A stretch of DNA of 64,000 bases from Trichosporon coremiiforme. Taxonomy: Eukaryota > Basidiomycota > Tremellomycetes > Trichosporonales > Trichosporonaceae. Both the position numbers and the translations under genes were made by a program. This document shows positions 11,801 to 22,649 of the stretch, piece after piece. The stretch lies in contig BCJJ01000032.1 in assembly GCA_039545355.1 (NCBI GenBank), forward strand, positions 1 through 64,000. Reading direction: 5' to 3'. The first letter of the stretch is position 1, and every line of letters begins with the position of its first letter. The notes under the pieces were generated by a model that was not told the origin of the DNA, did no database searches, and was given only the letters and a program-made list of their open reading frames with translations.

Positions 11801-13256
11801 AGTCGACGGCGTCGTCCGCGCGCTCGAGGTTCACGCCGACACGCTCTATGTCGGTGGTGAGGCGCTCCGCGTCGATGGATTGTCCGACTCTGGCGTCTAC
11901 GTGTACGACTTGAAGGGCCAGGAGTGGCGCAAGAACTACATTCCGCCTCTTGCGACCAAGACTGGCGACCCGACTGTCAACTATATCCGCAACCGCCCGA
12001 AGACCGACGACGTCATTGTCGCGGGTGACTTCGCCACCGCTGGCTCGCTCTCTTGTGCAGGCATCTGCATGTGGCAGAACAACCGCTGGCAGTCGCTCGG
12101 CAGCGGCCTCCAGAACGGCGAGGTCAAGAGCTTTGGCTTCGCCGAGGAGAAGGCCTCGAGCCTCTTCGCCGGCGGCTCCTTCACCCTCGACAACAAGCCC
12201 ACTTACGCGGCCGTGTTCAGCTTCAACAACCAGACCTGGACTCCACTGAACGGTCTCCCGGGTCCTGTTCTCTCTATCGCCGTCGACGACAATAAGGCTT
12301 CCAACGTCTTCGCCTCCGGATACGGCGAAGGTGACAACAAGCCTTACCTGCAGCGCTGGGATGGCTACTCGTGGAGCGAGCAGAACTCGTCGGCTCTTCT
12401 TCCCGGTACGAATATCAACAACCTCGCGTTTGTTCCCCTCAGCGAGGGTCACAAGCATGAACCTAGGGGAGCGATCGAGCCTAACCGCCTGCTGATGGCC
12501 ACTGGTCAGGTCCACCTCGCGCAGACCGGCAACGTGTCGTCTGCCCTGTTCGACGGCTCCAAGTGGATCCCTTACATGGTCGGCTCCACTGCTGCCGGCA
12601 CGCTCGGTGCCGCGTCTGGCCTGTTCTACTCGGACCGCTTCTTCAACTTTGAGGTGCACCACTACCTGGCCCGTGGCATCGTCGTATTAGTCGCCATGGC
12701 GATTGCGACGGCGCTGATCCTTCTCCTGATCCTGCTCATCCTCCTCGCGGCGTACTGCATGCGACGCTACGAGCGCCGCCACCGCCCGCAGGAGATCTAC
12801 GAAAAGGCGCCGTCCGAGGTCTCCTCGACACACCAGATCATGCTCAACAGTGTGCAAACTGCGCTGGAGCAGTCACTCCTGACGCCAGGTGGCGTCGCGC
12901 GAGCCGGCGCCGCAGGCGGTGTGGGCAGCCTTGCCGCCGCCGGAGCTGCCAAGCAACGATCGTCGCACCGCGACTCGGACCATTCACACTACACGGACGA
13001 GGAGGACCACCACCGACCAGAGGCGGACGAGTTCCTTGCCGCTGGTGCAGGTTCAGACGCCGACTCGGACGACGGCGGCCGCGAGACGGTGATGCGGTAC
13101 GACTTTAGCGGCCCCGACCTCGAGACGGGTGAGCTGTCGATGCGTGCAGGCCAGCGCGTCATCATCCTTGACGACGAGCAGAGCGAAGAGTGGTGGTACG
13201 CCCGCGACCCAGCAACGGGCCGCGAGGGAGTTGTGCCCGCGACGTATGTGCTGTAA
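8829..13256 (+). CDS. Rax2-type cell-polarity protein with C-terminal SH3 domain
   Basis: Single-exon gene, 1475 residues from the chosen ATG. The protein has a signal peptide (RRLGVFAAAATFAMA), a very long extracellular part with kelch-like blades (repeated GG.F and VGG.F motifs such as YFGGEF, VAGRFTG, LFAGGSF), one membrane segment near residues 1282-1308 and a cytosolic tail of about 165 residues. The extracellular part matches the Rax2 family, which marks old division sites and guides bud-site choice in yeast. The last ~55 residues look like an SH3 domain: YDFSG, then EEWWYARD, then GVVPATYVL. The frame stays open upstream to 8631, but a start there would bury the signal peptide behind a Pro-rich run. 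Confidence 0.85.
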   Translation: MRRNPPARRLGVFAAAATFAMASSPAPDNFPMVDFARMGTVNLGGAFSGLDWFSEQSPFAAASSSSSGTTFSSTGDTLVARSPDGSYTVVASANAGGTINALCYSSKDDTLYAAGNFSSLASTSTSNIVAYSLSKKEFSALQSGIPGTVDTLYCDDDHHEVWAGGTFAAPQGGSGANVARWDTQSKQWTEVPFGGLNGHVDTISPNQDGSSLYFGGEFTTKYADTTNTTYQLLRSIPSAPNNTVTTGKSGYLTPFTIPEQASQWSGLQINAGPASSNSQYNDQKALVCPESGTWMARDGSPAKIEILSHAYLTGAGIRISNGHVGQSTSKSFTVISLPDNHKLALTYTDPETGQDATCTDDCPLSTDTNVGAQDFLFADGSLSITGFDVHITSWDGDAAALNYIELLSDGAYSSAVEAENHSLCGRSNNRVNAAGNWQAGESPSEIAGTVGGYLKADIPKSDNSDSSLTLYPWVGSSAFYDIYLVIPGCNNLGDCATRTSVDVSVFPAQNTGAYLSNVQEKVEDYTRVKIYSGWVEASTDAFSPTINVKLANNPTGVDGDNYVLVASGVELVLTGVEANGQMPFPGSTTTRGQVTIANGQGISTPAVQYTGTAYTTRTDGVVMSGSMTMTAPPTLITSNATITNQTRSAIRDSYGVFEWPRSSNVKTDTFMSNATETTLTHIGFALAMAKNASADGKEFKINTITEVKDNIFVGGRFTSRTGSISNVLTINKNEVSPAALANDGLNGLINTATVADNSIYFGGEFTGTAQGKTDLKYIAKYDPEAKSWSPVGGGVDGTVRSIRAIDGGLLVGGDFNNVMSNGSSSTSTGGFAVYNFSTSDWNDSGIIYGNGSACLDAKDGFVAGRFTGFSRNSAQGIASIKSNNGRPATIEPVKGATFTPGSGSGKTANTTNQKSRRGFISHFRPRMLSARADAPAINDAPAIAPATLTGAYWENGKSHIVVLGGNFTAQDNTVRGVAFQEGEKLTGPSPPVDGVVRALEVHADTLYVGGEALRVDGLSDSGVYVYDLKGQEWRKNYIPPLATKTGDPTVNYIRNRPKTDDVIVAGDFATAGSLSCAGICMWQNNRWQSLGSGLQNGEVKSFGFAEEKASSLFAGGSFTLDNKPTYAAVFSFNNQTWTPLNGLPGPVLSIAVDDNKASNVFASGYGEGDNKPYLQRWDGYSWSEQNSSALLPGTNINNLAFVPLSEGHKHEPRGAIEPNRLLMATGQVHLAQTGNVSSALFDGSKWIPYMVGSTAAGTLGAASGLFYSDRFFNFEVHHYLARGIVVLVAMAIATALILLLILLILLAAYCMRRYERRHRPQEIYEKAPSEVSSTHQIMLNSVQTALEQSLLTPGGVARAGAAGGVGSLAAAGAAKQRSSHRDSDHSHYTDEEDHHRPEADEFLAAGAGSDADSDDGGRETVMRYDFSGPDLETGELSMRAGQRVIILDDEQSEEWWYARDPATGREGVVPATYVL

Positions 13257-13663
13257 CCGATACTTTCTCTCTCCTCTCTTCCACATTTCTTCTTCTTTCT
13301 CAAACGGGACAATCAATACAATGAACCAGAACAGCCTTTGCAGCCGGATTACACTTTTTTCAGTCACCCAATACCCTTCTTTGGCTCGGCATGTAGGCTC
13401 CGGCTTCGTCACGACTATACAACGCACCCTTATAATCTGTTTTCAAATGTAGGATGCACATCGTTCTTTGGCGCAATCGTGAGCGTAGCGCGCGCGAGGC
13501 GAGGGCGAGGCAACGGCGGAGTCGAGTGCACATCGTCGAATACGCCTGCGCGCGACCATAGGAAGCTGGCGAAGCCGACCTCTCCACCGTCCTTTCCCAT
13601 CGTAGTGTTTTAACAGTTGCATACCCCGCCCATCATTCGATAAGATTCAAAAGAAGGGGGGGC

Positions 13664-13667
13664 AAAA
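13664..13667 (-). terminator. Pol III T-run behind tRNA-Thr
   Basis: Four T residues on the minus strand, seven bases past the 3' end of the tRNA gene, are the usual RNA polymerase III stop. Confidence 0.6.
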
Positions 13668-13674
13668 GATGAAT

Positions 13675-13764
13675 GCCTTCTACCCGAATCGAACGGGTGA
13701 CCGTTCCATAGTCCGATGATACACCGCTACTAGTGGAAAATTCTAGCCACTGAACTAAGAAGGC
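13675..13764 (-). tRNA. tRNA-Thr(AGU) with 18-base intron
   Basis: The cloverleaf folds fully by hand: acceptor GCCTTCT/AGAAGGC, D-stem GTTC/GAAT, anticodon stem TTCCA/TGGAA, T-stem ACCCG/CGGGT with loop TTCGATT. The anticodon loop starts C-T followed by AGT, which reads threonine codons. The 18-base intron (13710-13727) sits one base after the anticodon, the standard nuclear position. B box and A box match the consensus. Confidence 0.93.
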
Positions 13765-15346
13765 TTCACTGTCTGCCCCGCGCCACAAACGCCATGAGGC
13801 AAGGGGTGATCACGTGATTGGATGTGGCAGCCCGCGCTGATTCCGAATATGCAAACGGCGGTCGCCATCAACGTCAGTGACTTAATGCAACCGTGAATCG
13901 ATCGTCGCTTCCCTCGGCTCGATCTGTCATCTGGTCTGGGTATCGCATCTCCATAACTTGCAGCACTCCCGCAGTCTCGGAGATCTTAGACGGAGAATGC
14001 GTCAAGCGGGCCCTGAGAGAACATCAAGAGTGTGCCTATCGGCCGGGACGGCCGGTGAACTATGAATAGGGTTCCGATTTTTCGGACGTCTCGTGAACCG
14101 ACAGAGAGGTAGGAGCCGATGTTGGGCACTTTCCCGCTCAGTCGTAAGCTGATCTTGTGAGCTTTAGCTACCTGAGCCTCGATCCGTAGGTATGCGGAAA
14201 CGGCTCTTGGCAGTTGCCTCGGGATTACCATCAAAGTCACTGCCAGTACCTGCATATGGCAAGTTGCCGCAACCACCGCGCAAGACCGACGACTAGACCA
14301 CTTTCCAGATGCTGTCAGTTTCCTCCTGCCATCTGCTGTGGGTTTCTTCGATTGTCTAAAGCACTCCAAGCAGGTAGTTGTTCAGCCGCGGGAATGCCCT
14401 CACTGCCGTCTGCTGCGCAATGCGCCTTTGACCATGTCGGTGTCCACGAGAGTGGAGGTAGCGGGCAAACATCTGGTTCCCAGCGTCCAGGGTAATCGAT
14501 ACGACAAGACGGCGGCGGGCAAGCAAGACCGTCGAAGGTATGAACAATAGGAACCGCGGGATTCACGCTCCCAACTCCGGGGTTTTATAGGGCTCTGAAT
14601 GCGGGTCGTGCAAGAGCACGGAACTGGGCAGCAGGTGGAACGATCACTAGCAGCCCCTACGACTTCAGTGCGTTAGACGACGCCAGGCTCTCGTCTGACC
14701 TGATGCTTCGCCGAAGTGGGGCGGGTTACCGATGAGCTCGTGAATAAGCCATTTCTGCCCCTGTGGGCTCTGATGCGCGGCAGATGCAACAATGTGGGCA
14801 ATCAGCTGGTCTTGGCCTGCTAAATCGGGAACTTACTGCGGCAACCAAGCGACAAGCGACCCTTTCCCTGCATGCCTCCTCCACTCTAGTCCTGCTTGCA
14901 TCTGCGACTTCTCCCTTTTCACTCTCACCAGCATTCCTTCGGCGCCCACCTACACCTACACGATGCCTGTAGCCGCGGCGAGTTGCTGCTTTCCAGGCAC
15001 CGGCAGGTCCAGGCTGGAAACGGCCCCACCCGGCCCCACCGCGCCGACACCACTGCTGATCGCCTAAACATCTCGAACCTCGCTGACGTTTGAGGCACAC
15101 GACAGGTTCCGGAACACGCCGTTGGCACCCCCCGCAGGGTTGTGCCAGCTGGAACGCGGGGCGCTCGGCCCCGTCTAGGACACCTCCTGAGAGCGCACTT
15201 TACCGGCGGTAGCGGAAAAGTACTTTATCTTCGCACGCGGCCGGCAGATGTCATGTCAGTTCAGGTTCGATGTGTCAACGAGGGAATGGAAATCTCGGCG
15301 ACGGGGACTAAAACAGGAGTCATCTCGCCCGCAAGCTAGGTTGGGC

Positions 15347-15352
15347 TATAAA
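15347..15352 (+). promoter_or_regulatory. TATA-like box of the permease gene
   Basis: TATAAA 155 bases before the start codon of the Dal5-like permease. A GATAAG, the core of nitrogen-control GATA factor sites, follows at 15459-15464, inside the likely 5' leader. Both are by motif only. Confidence 0.4.
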
Positions 15353-15506
15353 GACTCGACGGCCGTTGTTAGCCCCCAGGTAGCTTCGATCGCGCACCAC
15401 CTTTGACTCAACACCAGTCTCACTCACCTCTGACACACGTGCCGACGCCGACAAAGTAGATAAGACAGTCGACCCCGAGACAACGGCCGCGCCCCAAGCA
15501 ACAACA

Positions 15507-17260
15507 ATGGGCATTGAGGAGAAGCCTGTTATTGAGCACGTCGAGAGCGGCAGCACCGACCTCGGCGTCGAGGACAAGCCCGCCGACTATCATGAGCAGT
15601 ACCACATCGACCCGAAGAAGGAGCGCAAGCTTCTGCGCAAGCTCGACCTCGCGATCCTTCCCATGACCGTTCTCATGTATCTGAGTGCCCAGCTCGACGT
15701 GAGTAGTTCCTCTTCTAATGGTGTCTAACAAGACAGCGAGGAAACCTTGGAAACGCGCGCCTGCAAGGGCTGCAGAAGGAGATCCTCGACGGGTCCGACA
15801 CCAAGTACAGCGTGACGCTGCTCGCTTTCTACATCACTTATGTGCTCGGATCGATCCCGGGCACGCTTCTGTCGAAGGCCATCCGACCCAACCTCGCGCT
15901 CGGAGGTGGGTGCATCATCTGGTGAGTTTGGATTCCAGCCCGATTCGTGGTGCCTCGGAGCGAAACGAGGGTCTGGACGTGGCAGCGTGGAGCACAGGGC
16001 GGTGGCGGGCATAGGCCGCGGCGATCTCGGCTCTGCACCAAGGCACAGGACTCCACCATAACCCATGCTGGTGCGCCGGTTTCTGTCTGGGGCGCTGTTC
16101 TTCCGACATCTCGATTGGAGTAGCGCCTCATCCTCCGAGCGAGGACTCAGCTGACATTCAGGGCCACCGCCGCCACCTGCTTCGCGGGCACGCAGAACTT
16201 TGCGGGCGCCGTCGTGTGCCGCCTCTTCATCGGTCTCGGCGAGAGCATGTTCGGACAGGGTATCGTGCTGCACTACTCTCTGTGGTACCGGAAGAACGAG
16301 ATCTCGAAGCGTCTCTCGCTCTTCATTGGCATGGGCGCTCTTGCTGGCGCCTTCGGCGGTCTGATCGCATACGGCGTCGCTCACATCAACTCGCACATCC
16401 AGACGTGGCGCATCCTCTTCCTGATCGAGGGTCTACCGTCGTTCGTGCTCGGCTGCCTCGTGGTCGCCTTCCTCCCTTCTCGACCCGACCGAAGCCACTA
16501 CCTTAACGCGGAGGAGACTGAGCTCGAGATGGCCCGCCTTGCATCCGAGCACCTTGACGAGGGTGACGACGGTATCGACTGGAACGGTGTAAAGCGCGCC
16601 GTAACCGCCTGGCAGACCTACGCCGTCACCTTCATTTTCTCGTGCATGCAGCTGCTGCTCGCCTCGCTCGGCGGCTTCTTCCCGACCATCATCAAATCGC
16701 TCGGTTACACCGACACGGATGCGCAGCTTTTCACTGTCCCGCCCTATGCTGTCGCGTTCGTCGCCATGATGTTCATCAACACGGCGAGTGACAAGATGCG
16801 CATTCGTGGCCCCTTCATCGCGGGAGTGTTCGGTCTCAACGTCGTCGGCTTCGCCACCCTCCTCGGAACCGAGAACATGAAGGCGCGTTACTTTGCGTGC
16901 TTCTGCATCGTCCTCGGATGCTACTGCGCAATCCCCCTCATCCAGAGCTGGGTCGCGAACAACTGTGGCTCCCAGTCCCAGCGCGCCGTTCACCTCGGAT
17001 ACCTCAACTCTGTTGGAAACTACCCCGCCTTCATCGCACCATTCATCTTCCCCACTAAGGACGCGCCGCAGTGGAAGCTTGGATACGGCATCAACCTTGG
17101 TTTCTCGGCGGCTGCTATCATCGTCACGCTCCTCATGATCGTGTACTACAAGTACGAGAACAAGCGCAGGGACCGCGTCGAGGGCAAGCCGGAGCCTGGA
17201 CAACCCATCGACGTCGTCAACCTCCACGACCTCGCCCCTGGCTTCCGTTACACCCTGTGA
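15507..17260 (+). CDS. MFS permease of the Dal5/allantoate (ACS) family
   Basis: Plasma-membrane proton symporter of 491 residues. Exons: 15507-15698, 15737-15921, 16162-17260, all in frame. An acidic N-terminal tail precedes KLLRKLDLAILPMTVLMYL, the start of the first helix in this family, then RGNLGNARLQGL, close to the signature after helix 1 of anion:cation symporters. Later motifs (RLFIGLGESMFGQG, LHYSLWYRKNE) are also typical. About 12 membrane segments are visible. Family members import allantoate, ureidosuccinate, nicotinate, pantothenate or biotin precursors; the substrate here cannot be fixed. A GATAAG upstream would fit nitrogen control. Confidence 0.87.
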
Positions 17261-17405
17261 ACGTTGAAACGTAGCCACAAGTCAATGACTCCCCTGCACA
17301 GGATCCATAGGCCGATAGACTCTGTTTGTAAAACTAGGACTTTCATGCATAATTAGCATCACCGGGGCACGCCCTTGCATTCGCATCGCTTCTGAACGAC
17401 AGAGT

Positions 17406-19799
17406 CTACTGCAGCCACTGTTTGTACTTCTCCCTCAGCTCTCGAACGACAGCGACTGAGTCACCCTGGGGACCCTGCACGCCCCCAGATTTGACGTTCT
17501 CCCACGGCTTCTCGACCTTCTCCATGAGCTCTCCCGCGAAGGCCGCCTTGTTCCAAGCCTTTGGATCCGTCTTCAGCAAGTTTTGATAGAGCAATTCCCA
17601 GCCCTTGGCGTACACCTCGCTCATGATGCCGTGCCAATGCTTTGCAGCATATCGGTCAAGCGGCCAGGGCGCGAAGGTCGCCGGTCCCCAGAGAATGAGC
17701 TGGTTACGCGCCTGGAACTCCATGTCGTCCTTTGCCCCAGAGTCCTGAGCCCAGTTGCGCGCATCGTTCGTCCAGTTCTCGAGGCGGAAGTGGCTGTTCG
17801 TTGCCATCAGACGGTCAATGTCGTTGATCAGGGAGACGAGTTCGCGGCCGTACCTCTCGGTATCGGCTTTGTTGCCCCCGTTCCACGCGTTGATCATGGC
17901 TTGGTAGATTGGGATCGCGGCGTTGACGAAGACCTGGCGCGCCACGTCAACCAGATCGTAGTCGAATTGCGCGCCGCTGGAGCCGGATTGCAGGAGGTTG
18001 TCGAGCGCAGACACGACGTCGCGAGGCTCGTACGTCATTGCTGTCGCAAGGTAGTTACCCGTCGTGCCGATGAGGCCGCTGACGGCGGGACGGAGGTCGA
18101 TGAGGGAGCGGGTCGTGCACTTGAGCGCAGTGTTGTTCGACTTGTACACCGAGTTGTCGAGCAGCTCCCATGCCTTCTGGGCGAAGGCTAAGTTCTTGCC
18201 CCTGTATCGTCTCTTGACCCAGTCCTGCGTCCACTGTTTCAAGTTGATGGGTTGGCTGCTCCATCCCTGGTCCGTAGCGAGCTCGAAGAGGTGCTCGTTG
18301 TTGTTGATGCCCTCGGGCACGATACCCATGCCAGACATACGGCCGCCATTCGCCTTGGCGTCCATAATGTCGTGGTTCCACTTGTCCAGCGCGCCATACA
18401 GGCCGTTGTTCTGCCCATAGTTGATAAGGGTGCACCAGAGCCAGCGCCGGCCGAAGAAGCTCTTCAGGCGCTTCCATTGCGGATAGCTCTCGGCCGCGAG
18501 GTCGAGGACGAGCAGACTCTCACCCGCGCCGTCCAGGAAGGCTTTGGAGGCCGTCTCGGTCCAGCTCTTCGGGTCGTTGACGAAGATCCAGCCCTGCATG
18601 ACCCAGGTCGCGCCCGGAGCGACGGCGTGGATGCTCTCTCGCACAGCCGTCGCGATGCCCTTAAGGTACGTCGGGTCCGTGCTTGTCGGTTTGCTCTCCG
18701 TGAACAGGTCGACCATGTAGTAGTCGGACGCGAAGCCGTAGAGCTCCTTCTGCTTGCGCAGGAACGCGCTCTGCACGACGTTCCAGGTGTCCCAGGCGGG
18801 GTCGATGGCGCGGATCTTGGTGTATTCCTCCGGGAACGACATCCAGGTCGGGTACGTTTTGAAATCGGGGCCGCCGACGTAGTCGTGCAGTTCGGGGGGC
18901 ACGAAGCCGCAGAAGCCTGGCAGGACGGGCGTCATGCCAAACTCACGCTGGCGGGTCAGGATCTGTTTCTGGAGGTTGTGCTGACCCTCCAGCCATTGCC
19001 AGGTCGTCGTGCCGTGCCAGTTGCCGTGAATGTTACCGTGTCGCGACCAACCGTGGAACGCGGGGCCAGTGACCCACTTCAAGACCGCCTCGTCCGGAAC
19101 TCCGAGGTCCTTCCACACCTGTGCGTAGACGTATTCCTGTCCCGTGTACGCCAGAGGCAGGTTGTATCCGTGCAGCACGGCCCAGTCGAGGAGATACTCC
19201 CACTTGACCCAGTCGTAAAAAGCGAGTGAGTACGAGTGCGTTACCAGGTTGAACAGGTGTCGATGCTCCGCCCACGAGGAACCAGACAGATCCGCGTCGG
19301 CATAGGCGAGGTCCGAGAACGTGTCGCCGGACCAGTAGATGTCACCGCCGAGGTGGCGGAGATACTCGAGCAGAGCACGGCCGAGACCAGGGGTGGACGT
19401 TGAGGTGACGGTGATCTTGCCGCCGGAAGCCTTGACAGTCCATGCGTCGTGCTCGTTGGACTGGACGGGAGCGGTCACAAAGGTGAACTTGCCTTGCAGG
19501 CTGGGGTCAGCGAACTCCCGGCTGGAAACGGTCTTCAACACAACGGATACTCACCTAGCAGGGAGACGGCGCTTGACGAGCGCATTGAGGGCGGCGGCGG
19601 CCTGCGCCCCGTTGCTCGAGGAGGGGCTGGTGACAGTCCCGTTGGTAGCAGGCCGGTTCGCGCTGCTGGGAATAGCGTCGATTACTGAGTTGTCGCTGAC
19701 AGCTGGAGCGGTCTCATTCTCCAACTGACGGAAACGGAGCTGCCCGCTGAGGGGCTTCGCGCACGCTGCAGCGGCAAGTACCAATAGGGAGATGCGCAT
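17406..19799 (-). CDS. alpha-N-acetylglucosaminidase (GH89, NAGLU-like)
   Basis: Secreted or vacuolar glycosidase of 779 residues, near the length of human NAGLU (743). Exons: 19555-19799 and 17406-19500, with a 54-base intron ending in CTGACCCCAG. The N-terminus is a signal peptide (MRISLLVLAAAACA). Family landmarks in order are WSRHGNIHGNWHG, LPGFCGFVP, the FTESKP segment and PEGINNNEHLF; the last two lie where the catalytic glutamates of GH89 are expected. The family removes terminal alpha-N-acetylglucosamine from glycans. Its fungal substrate is not known. It is convergent with the permease, 145 bases apart. Confidence 0.92.
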
Positions 19800-20525
19800 G
19801 ATGCGTGTCGATCCGACAACACCTCGCCTACACTGTCATCTTATATATCTCAGGCTCCGAAGGTGATCCGCACGCTAGTCGCTGCGGCATCGCTCGGCTC
19901 GGTGGTAGTCCGTCGTCCTTGGTCGGTATTTGCGCCCATCGCGGTCGAGCGGTCTCCCGTAATCGCGCTAGCGCACATTGATGTGGAGGCGATGATGGAT
20001 ATTGAGTTGTGCTATCCCGACGTGAACCAAACAAGCTTAGGGAGAGTGGGAGTACGTGGGGCTCCGACCTCGGCGAGGGCGGCGAAGACGCCGCACCCTA
20101 TTACGCTGCCCGATGATGGCCAAGACGTAAGGCAAGACGTCATGGATCGCGCAGAAGCTTTGCACGCGCTGCCTATCGTGAGTCACATCCGCAATCCGGG
20201 AGTCACTTGAACGGGAGGGACGCGAAATGGAAGCGGGGTAACTAATACCGTTTCGGCACGCGTATGGTGGATAGAACGAGCGTCGGGCTATATCCCGCTT
20301 CGATTCGTGTTATCATCGGTGAGGGCGCCGTTCCATCTGTTCTGCTGAACAAGCCTTACGTGAAGAGGATGCGTGAGGGCGTCTGAGGCGCCGAAATGTT
20401 GCGGACCCGTTCAGGGTCTAACTCTGCTCTGGTATGCGGGCCGAAGCCACGCCGTTCCGAACAACAGCAATGAGAAACCTTTCAAGCTCGCATCACTTCC
20501 ACATGTCCCTCTGGACTGTACTGGT
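19800..20525. other. intergenic, upstream of the GH89 gene
   Basis: 726 bases holding the likely GH89 promoter and the 3' region of the siderophore-type transporter. No gene, tRNA or repeat recognised. Confidence 0.5.
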
Positions 20526-22649
20526 CTACTTAGTGTCCGATTTCTCATCACGTCTCATCGGAGCAAGCGGCATTCCCTCGTCGGAGGCCTTGACGCCCAT
20601 AGCCTCAAGCTGTGCGTCCTCAAGGCTCTGCGACTCGCCGAGTTTCGGGTTCTTAAGTCCCCAGGTCAGGATGAAGAGGAGCGCAGTAATGCACATGCCA
20701 GCGATACAAATCAGCCTCTGCACATCACGGTAGGCGCCCTCAACGGCCATGCGCTCAGGCGTGCCGACAGGGTACTTCTTGATCCAAGCCACAGGATTGC
20801 CGTACACGTCTTTCGCCAGCGCCGTGGAGTTGGCAATGCCGGCGCTCTCGAGGCCTGTGCGGAGCTTGCCAGGCATTGTGTTCGTCCAGATTGCACCAGA
20901 AAGGGCGTTGCCAATACCGGCACCGACCTGGAAGCTGAACGTTAGCTATAGCGAGGGGGAAAAAGGAGAAGTGACCTCACCAGGCAGTGAAGAGCGCAGT
21001 CACAATCGCGACGTGTTCGTGCTTGACGACAGTTTGGAGGGCAGCCTGGGCCGGGAAGTAAACCAGACCGCCTGCCGTTAGCCAAATGCACTGGTTAAAG
21101 GCTATAGGTGGTACTCACCGGCGATGCCGAGCACGACCTCGGCGCCGATCACACCAGCGATCTCAGCGTCCGAGTGACCGCCACGGAAGCGGTACAGGAG
21201 CCCGTAGGCGAGGACAAAGGTGGCTCCGCCAGCGCACACGAAGGGCTTAAGGCGGCGGACACGGTGCACGACGAACCCGACCGCGAAGCCGAAGGTTGTC
21301 TGCGTAAACGAGTAGATGTTCTGGATACGAGTAGCGGACTCGACCGATCTGACATCAGCATTCCAGCCGGGTGCTCGACCTACCGGCCGAAGGACACGAG
21401 CAGGGTGAAGTACATGTAGCTTCCCTGCGAGGTTGACGCCATAGCGCAGAGACAAGCAATGGCGAGGCAGCAGAGCACATGCCTCTGGCGAAGGAGGCGG
21501 AAGGGCACGATGGGCTGGCGGGCGCCCTTCCACTGCCAGACCAGGAAGGCGGGAAAGCACACGACAACGCCAATGACGAGGGGGACGATCTGCTGCGCCT
21601 GCTTCCATTTGGCCTTTGCACCGCCACCGAAGGTGAGCGGGAGCAGGGTGAGAGCCAAAGACGCAGCGAGAAGGAACAGGCCCGGCACATCCACGCTCCA
21701 GAACAGATCACGCCAGCCAGCTCCGGAGCGCATCATGGTACGCGCGGAGGGGATGCCGGCGAGCATTCCCCGACGCTGAGCGCGGCGCTTGCCCTCCCAC
21801 AGCACGAGCAGGAGGGGTATGGTGAGCACAGGCACGGTGATGCTACCAATGCCGAAGCCCCAGTTCCAGGAGAGGTTCTGGATGACCTTCTGCGCGATCG
21901 TGCCAGAGACCCAGGCATTAATCATGAGGTGGAGCGAGCTGCCGTTAGTACTCATTTCAAGTCGCGGCGACTCACGGGACAAAGGAGAAGACGAGGCGCG
22001 AACGCGTCGATGTCGAGTCGGCGATCAGGACGAAGAACAGGACTGTCATTAGAACAAGATCCCAGAGACCAGGATGCCTCATGACCCACTCTGCTGTCCC
22101 GCGAACGCGAGCGTGTAGAAGACGAATCCGCCGATGTATTCGGGGAAACTGTCCGCCGTGGCTTGGAGAATGCACCCGATAGCGTAAAACACGGTGAAGA
22201 TGCAGATAACAAGGGGACGGCCGAGGAAGTCGGCGAGCTTGGCGTAGATCGGCTGCGTCGAAGCTGCAATCACGGCACGGATGACGCCGAGCGAACTAGT
22301 CTGCGCTGCTGCGTTCCAGCTGCTGACGGCGGCAGCTTGGTACGGCGTACGCGACATGGAGTCGAGCCTGCGGTCAGCACACACTGAGGAGCGGTGGAGG
22401 TTTCGTACCCTCTCGCATCTGGAGTTAACTTGGGCACTGAAGGGGCAACTCACAAGCGACGAAGAAGAGGCTCGCGAAGAGGATCCACCGGTCCCAGCGC
22501 GTGAAGGCAGCGACGGTCGCCTCGATGCATTGCACACCGTAGGGTTTCTGCTTCTCCTCGGGGTCGACGATGTGCGTCTCATCGACGGGCGAGCCGGAGC
22601 TCTTCTCTCGCGCGAGCTCCGGGTATAGGTGGTCGAGCGTCGTGGACAT
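20526..22649 (-). CDS. siderophore-iron transporter-like MFS protein (ARN/SIT family)
   Basis: Membrane transporter of 611 residues in eight exons: 22454-22649, 22409-22418, 22090-22367, 21976-22042, 21384-21938, 21119-21348, 20981-21071, 20526-20934. The frame closes only if a 10-base exon (22409-22418) is used; it yields FVAYARGLD, matching the conserved region after helix 1 in this family. Other landmarks: GQQILFFVLIADST, MPGKLRTGLESAG, VYGNPVAWI, YPVGTPER, and YRDVQRLICIAG near the C-terminus. About 14 membrane segments are expected. The family takes up ferric siderophores by proton symport. A perfect iron-GATA consensus lies 241 bases upstream. No siderophore synthesis gene is nearby. 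Confidence 0.83.

Larger units (their letters stand above)
13257..15506. other. intergenic region around tRNA-Thr
   Basis: 2.25 kb between the Rax2-like stop and the Dal5-like start, holding one tRNA gene (13675-13764). An ATCACGTGAT palindrome lies at 13809-13818. The rest has short open frames on both strands with no family signature and no consistent splice pattern. The last few hundred bases should be the permease promoter. Confidence 0.5.

Noticed and set aside
16433..17278. 281-residue open frame antisense to the Dal5-like permease
   Set aside because: It is the reverse-complement shadow of a GC-rich coding exon. The sense frame has a full family signature.
20526..22649. Siderophore biosynthesis cluster around the transporter
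   Set aside because: No ornithine monooxygenase, NRPS or acyltransferase of that pathway is nearby. The acyl-CoA ligase is 12 kb away with unrelated genes between.
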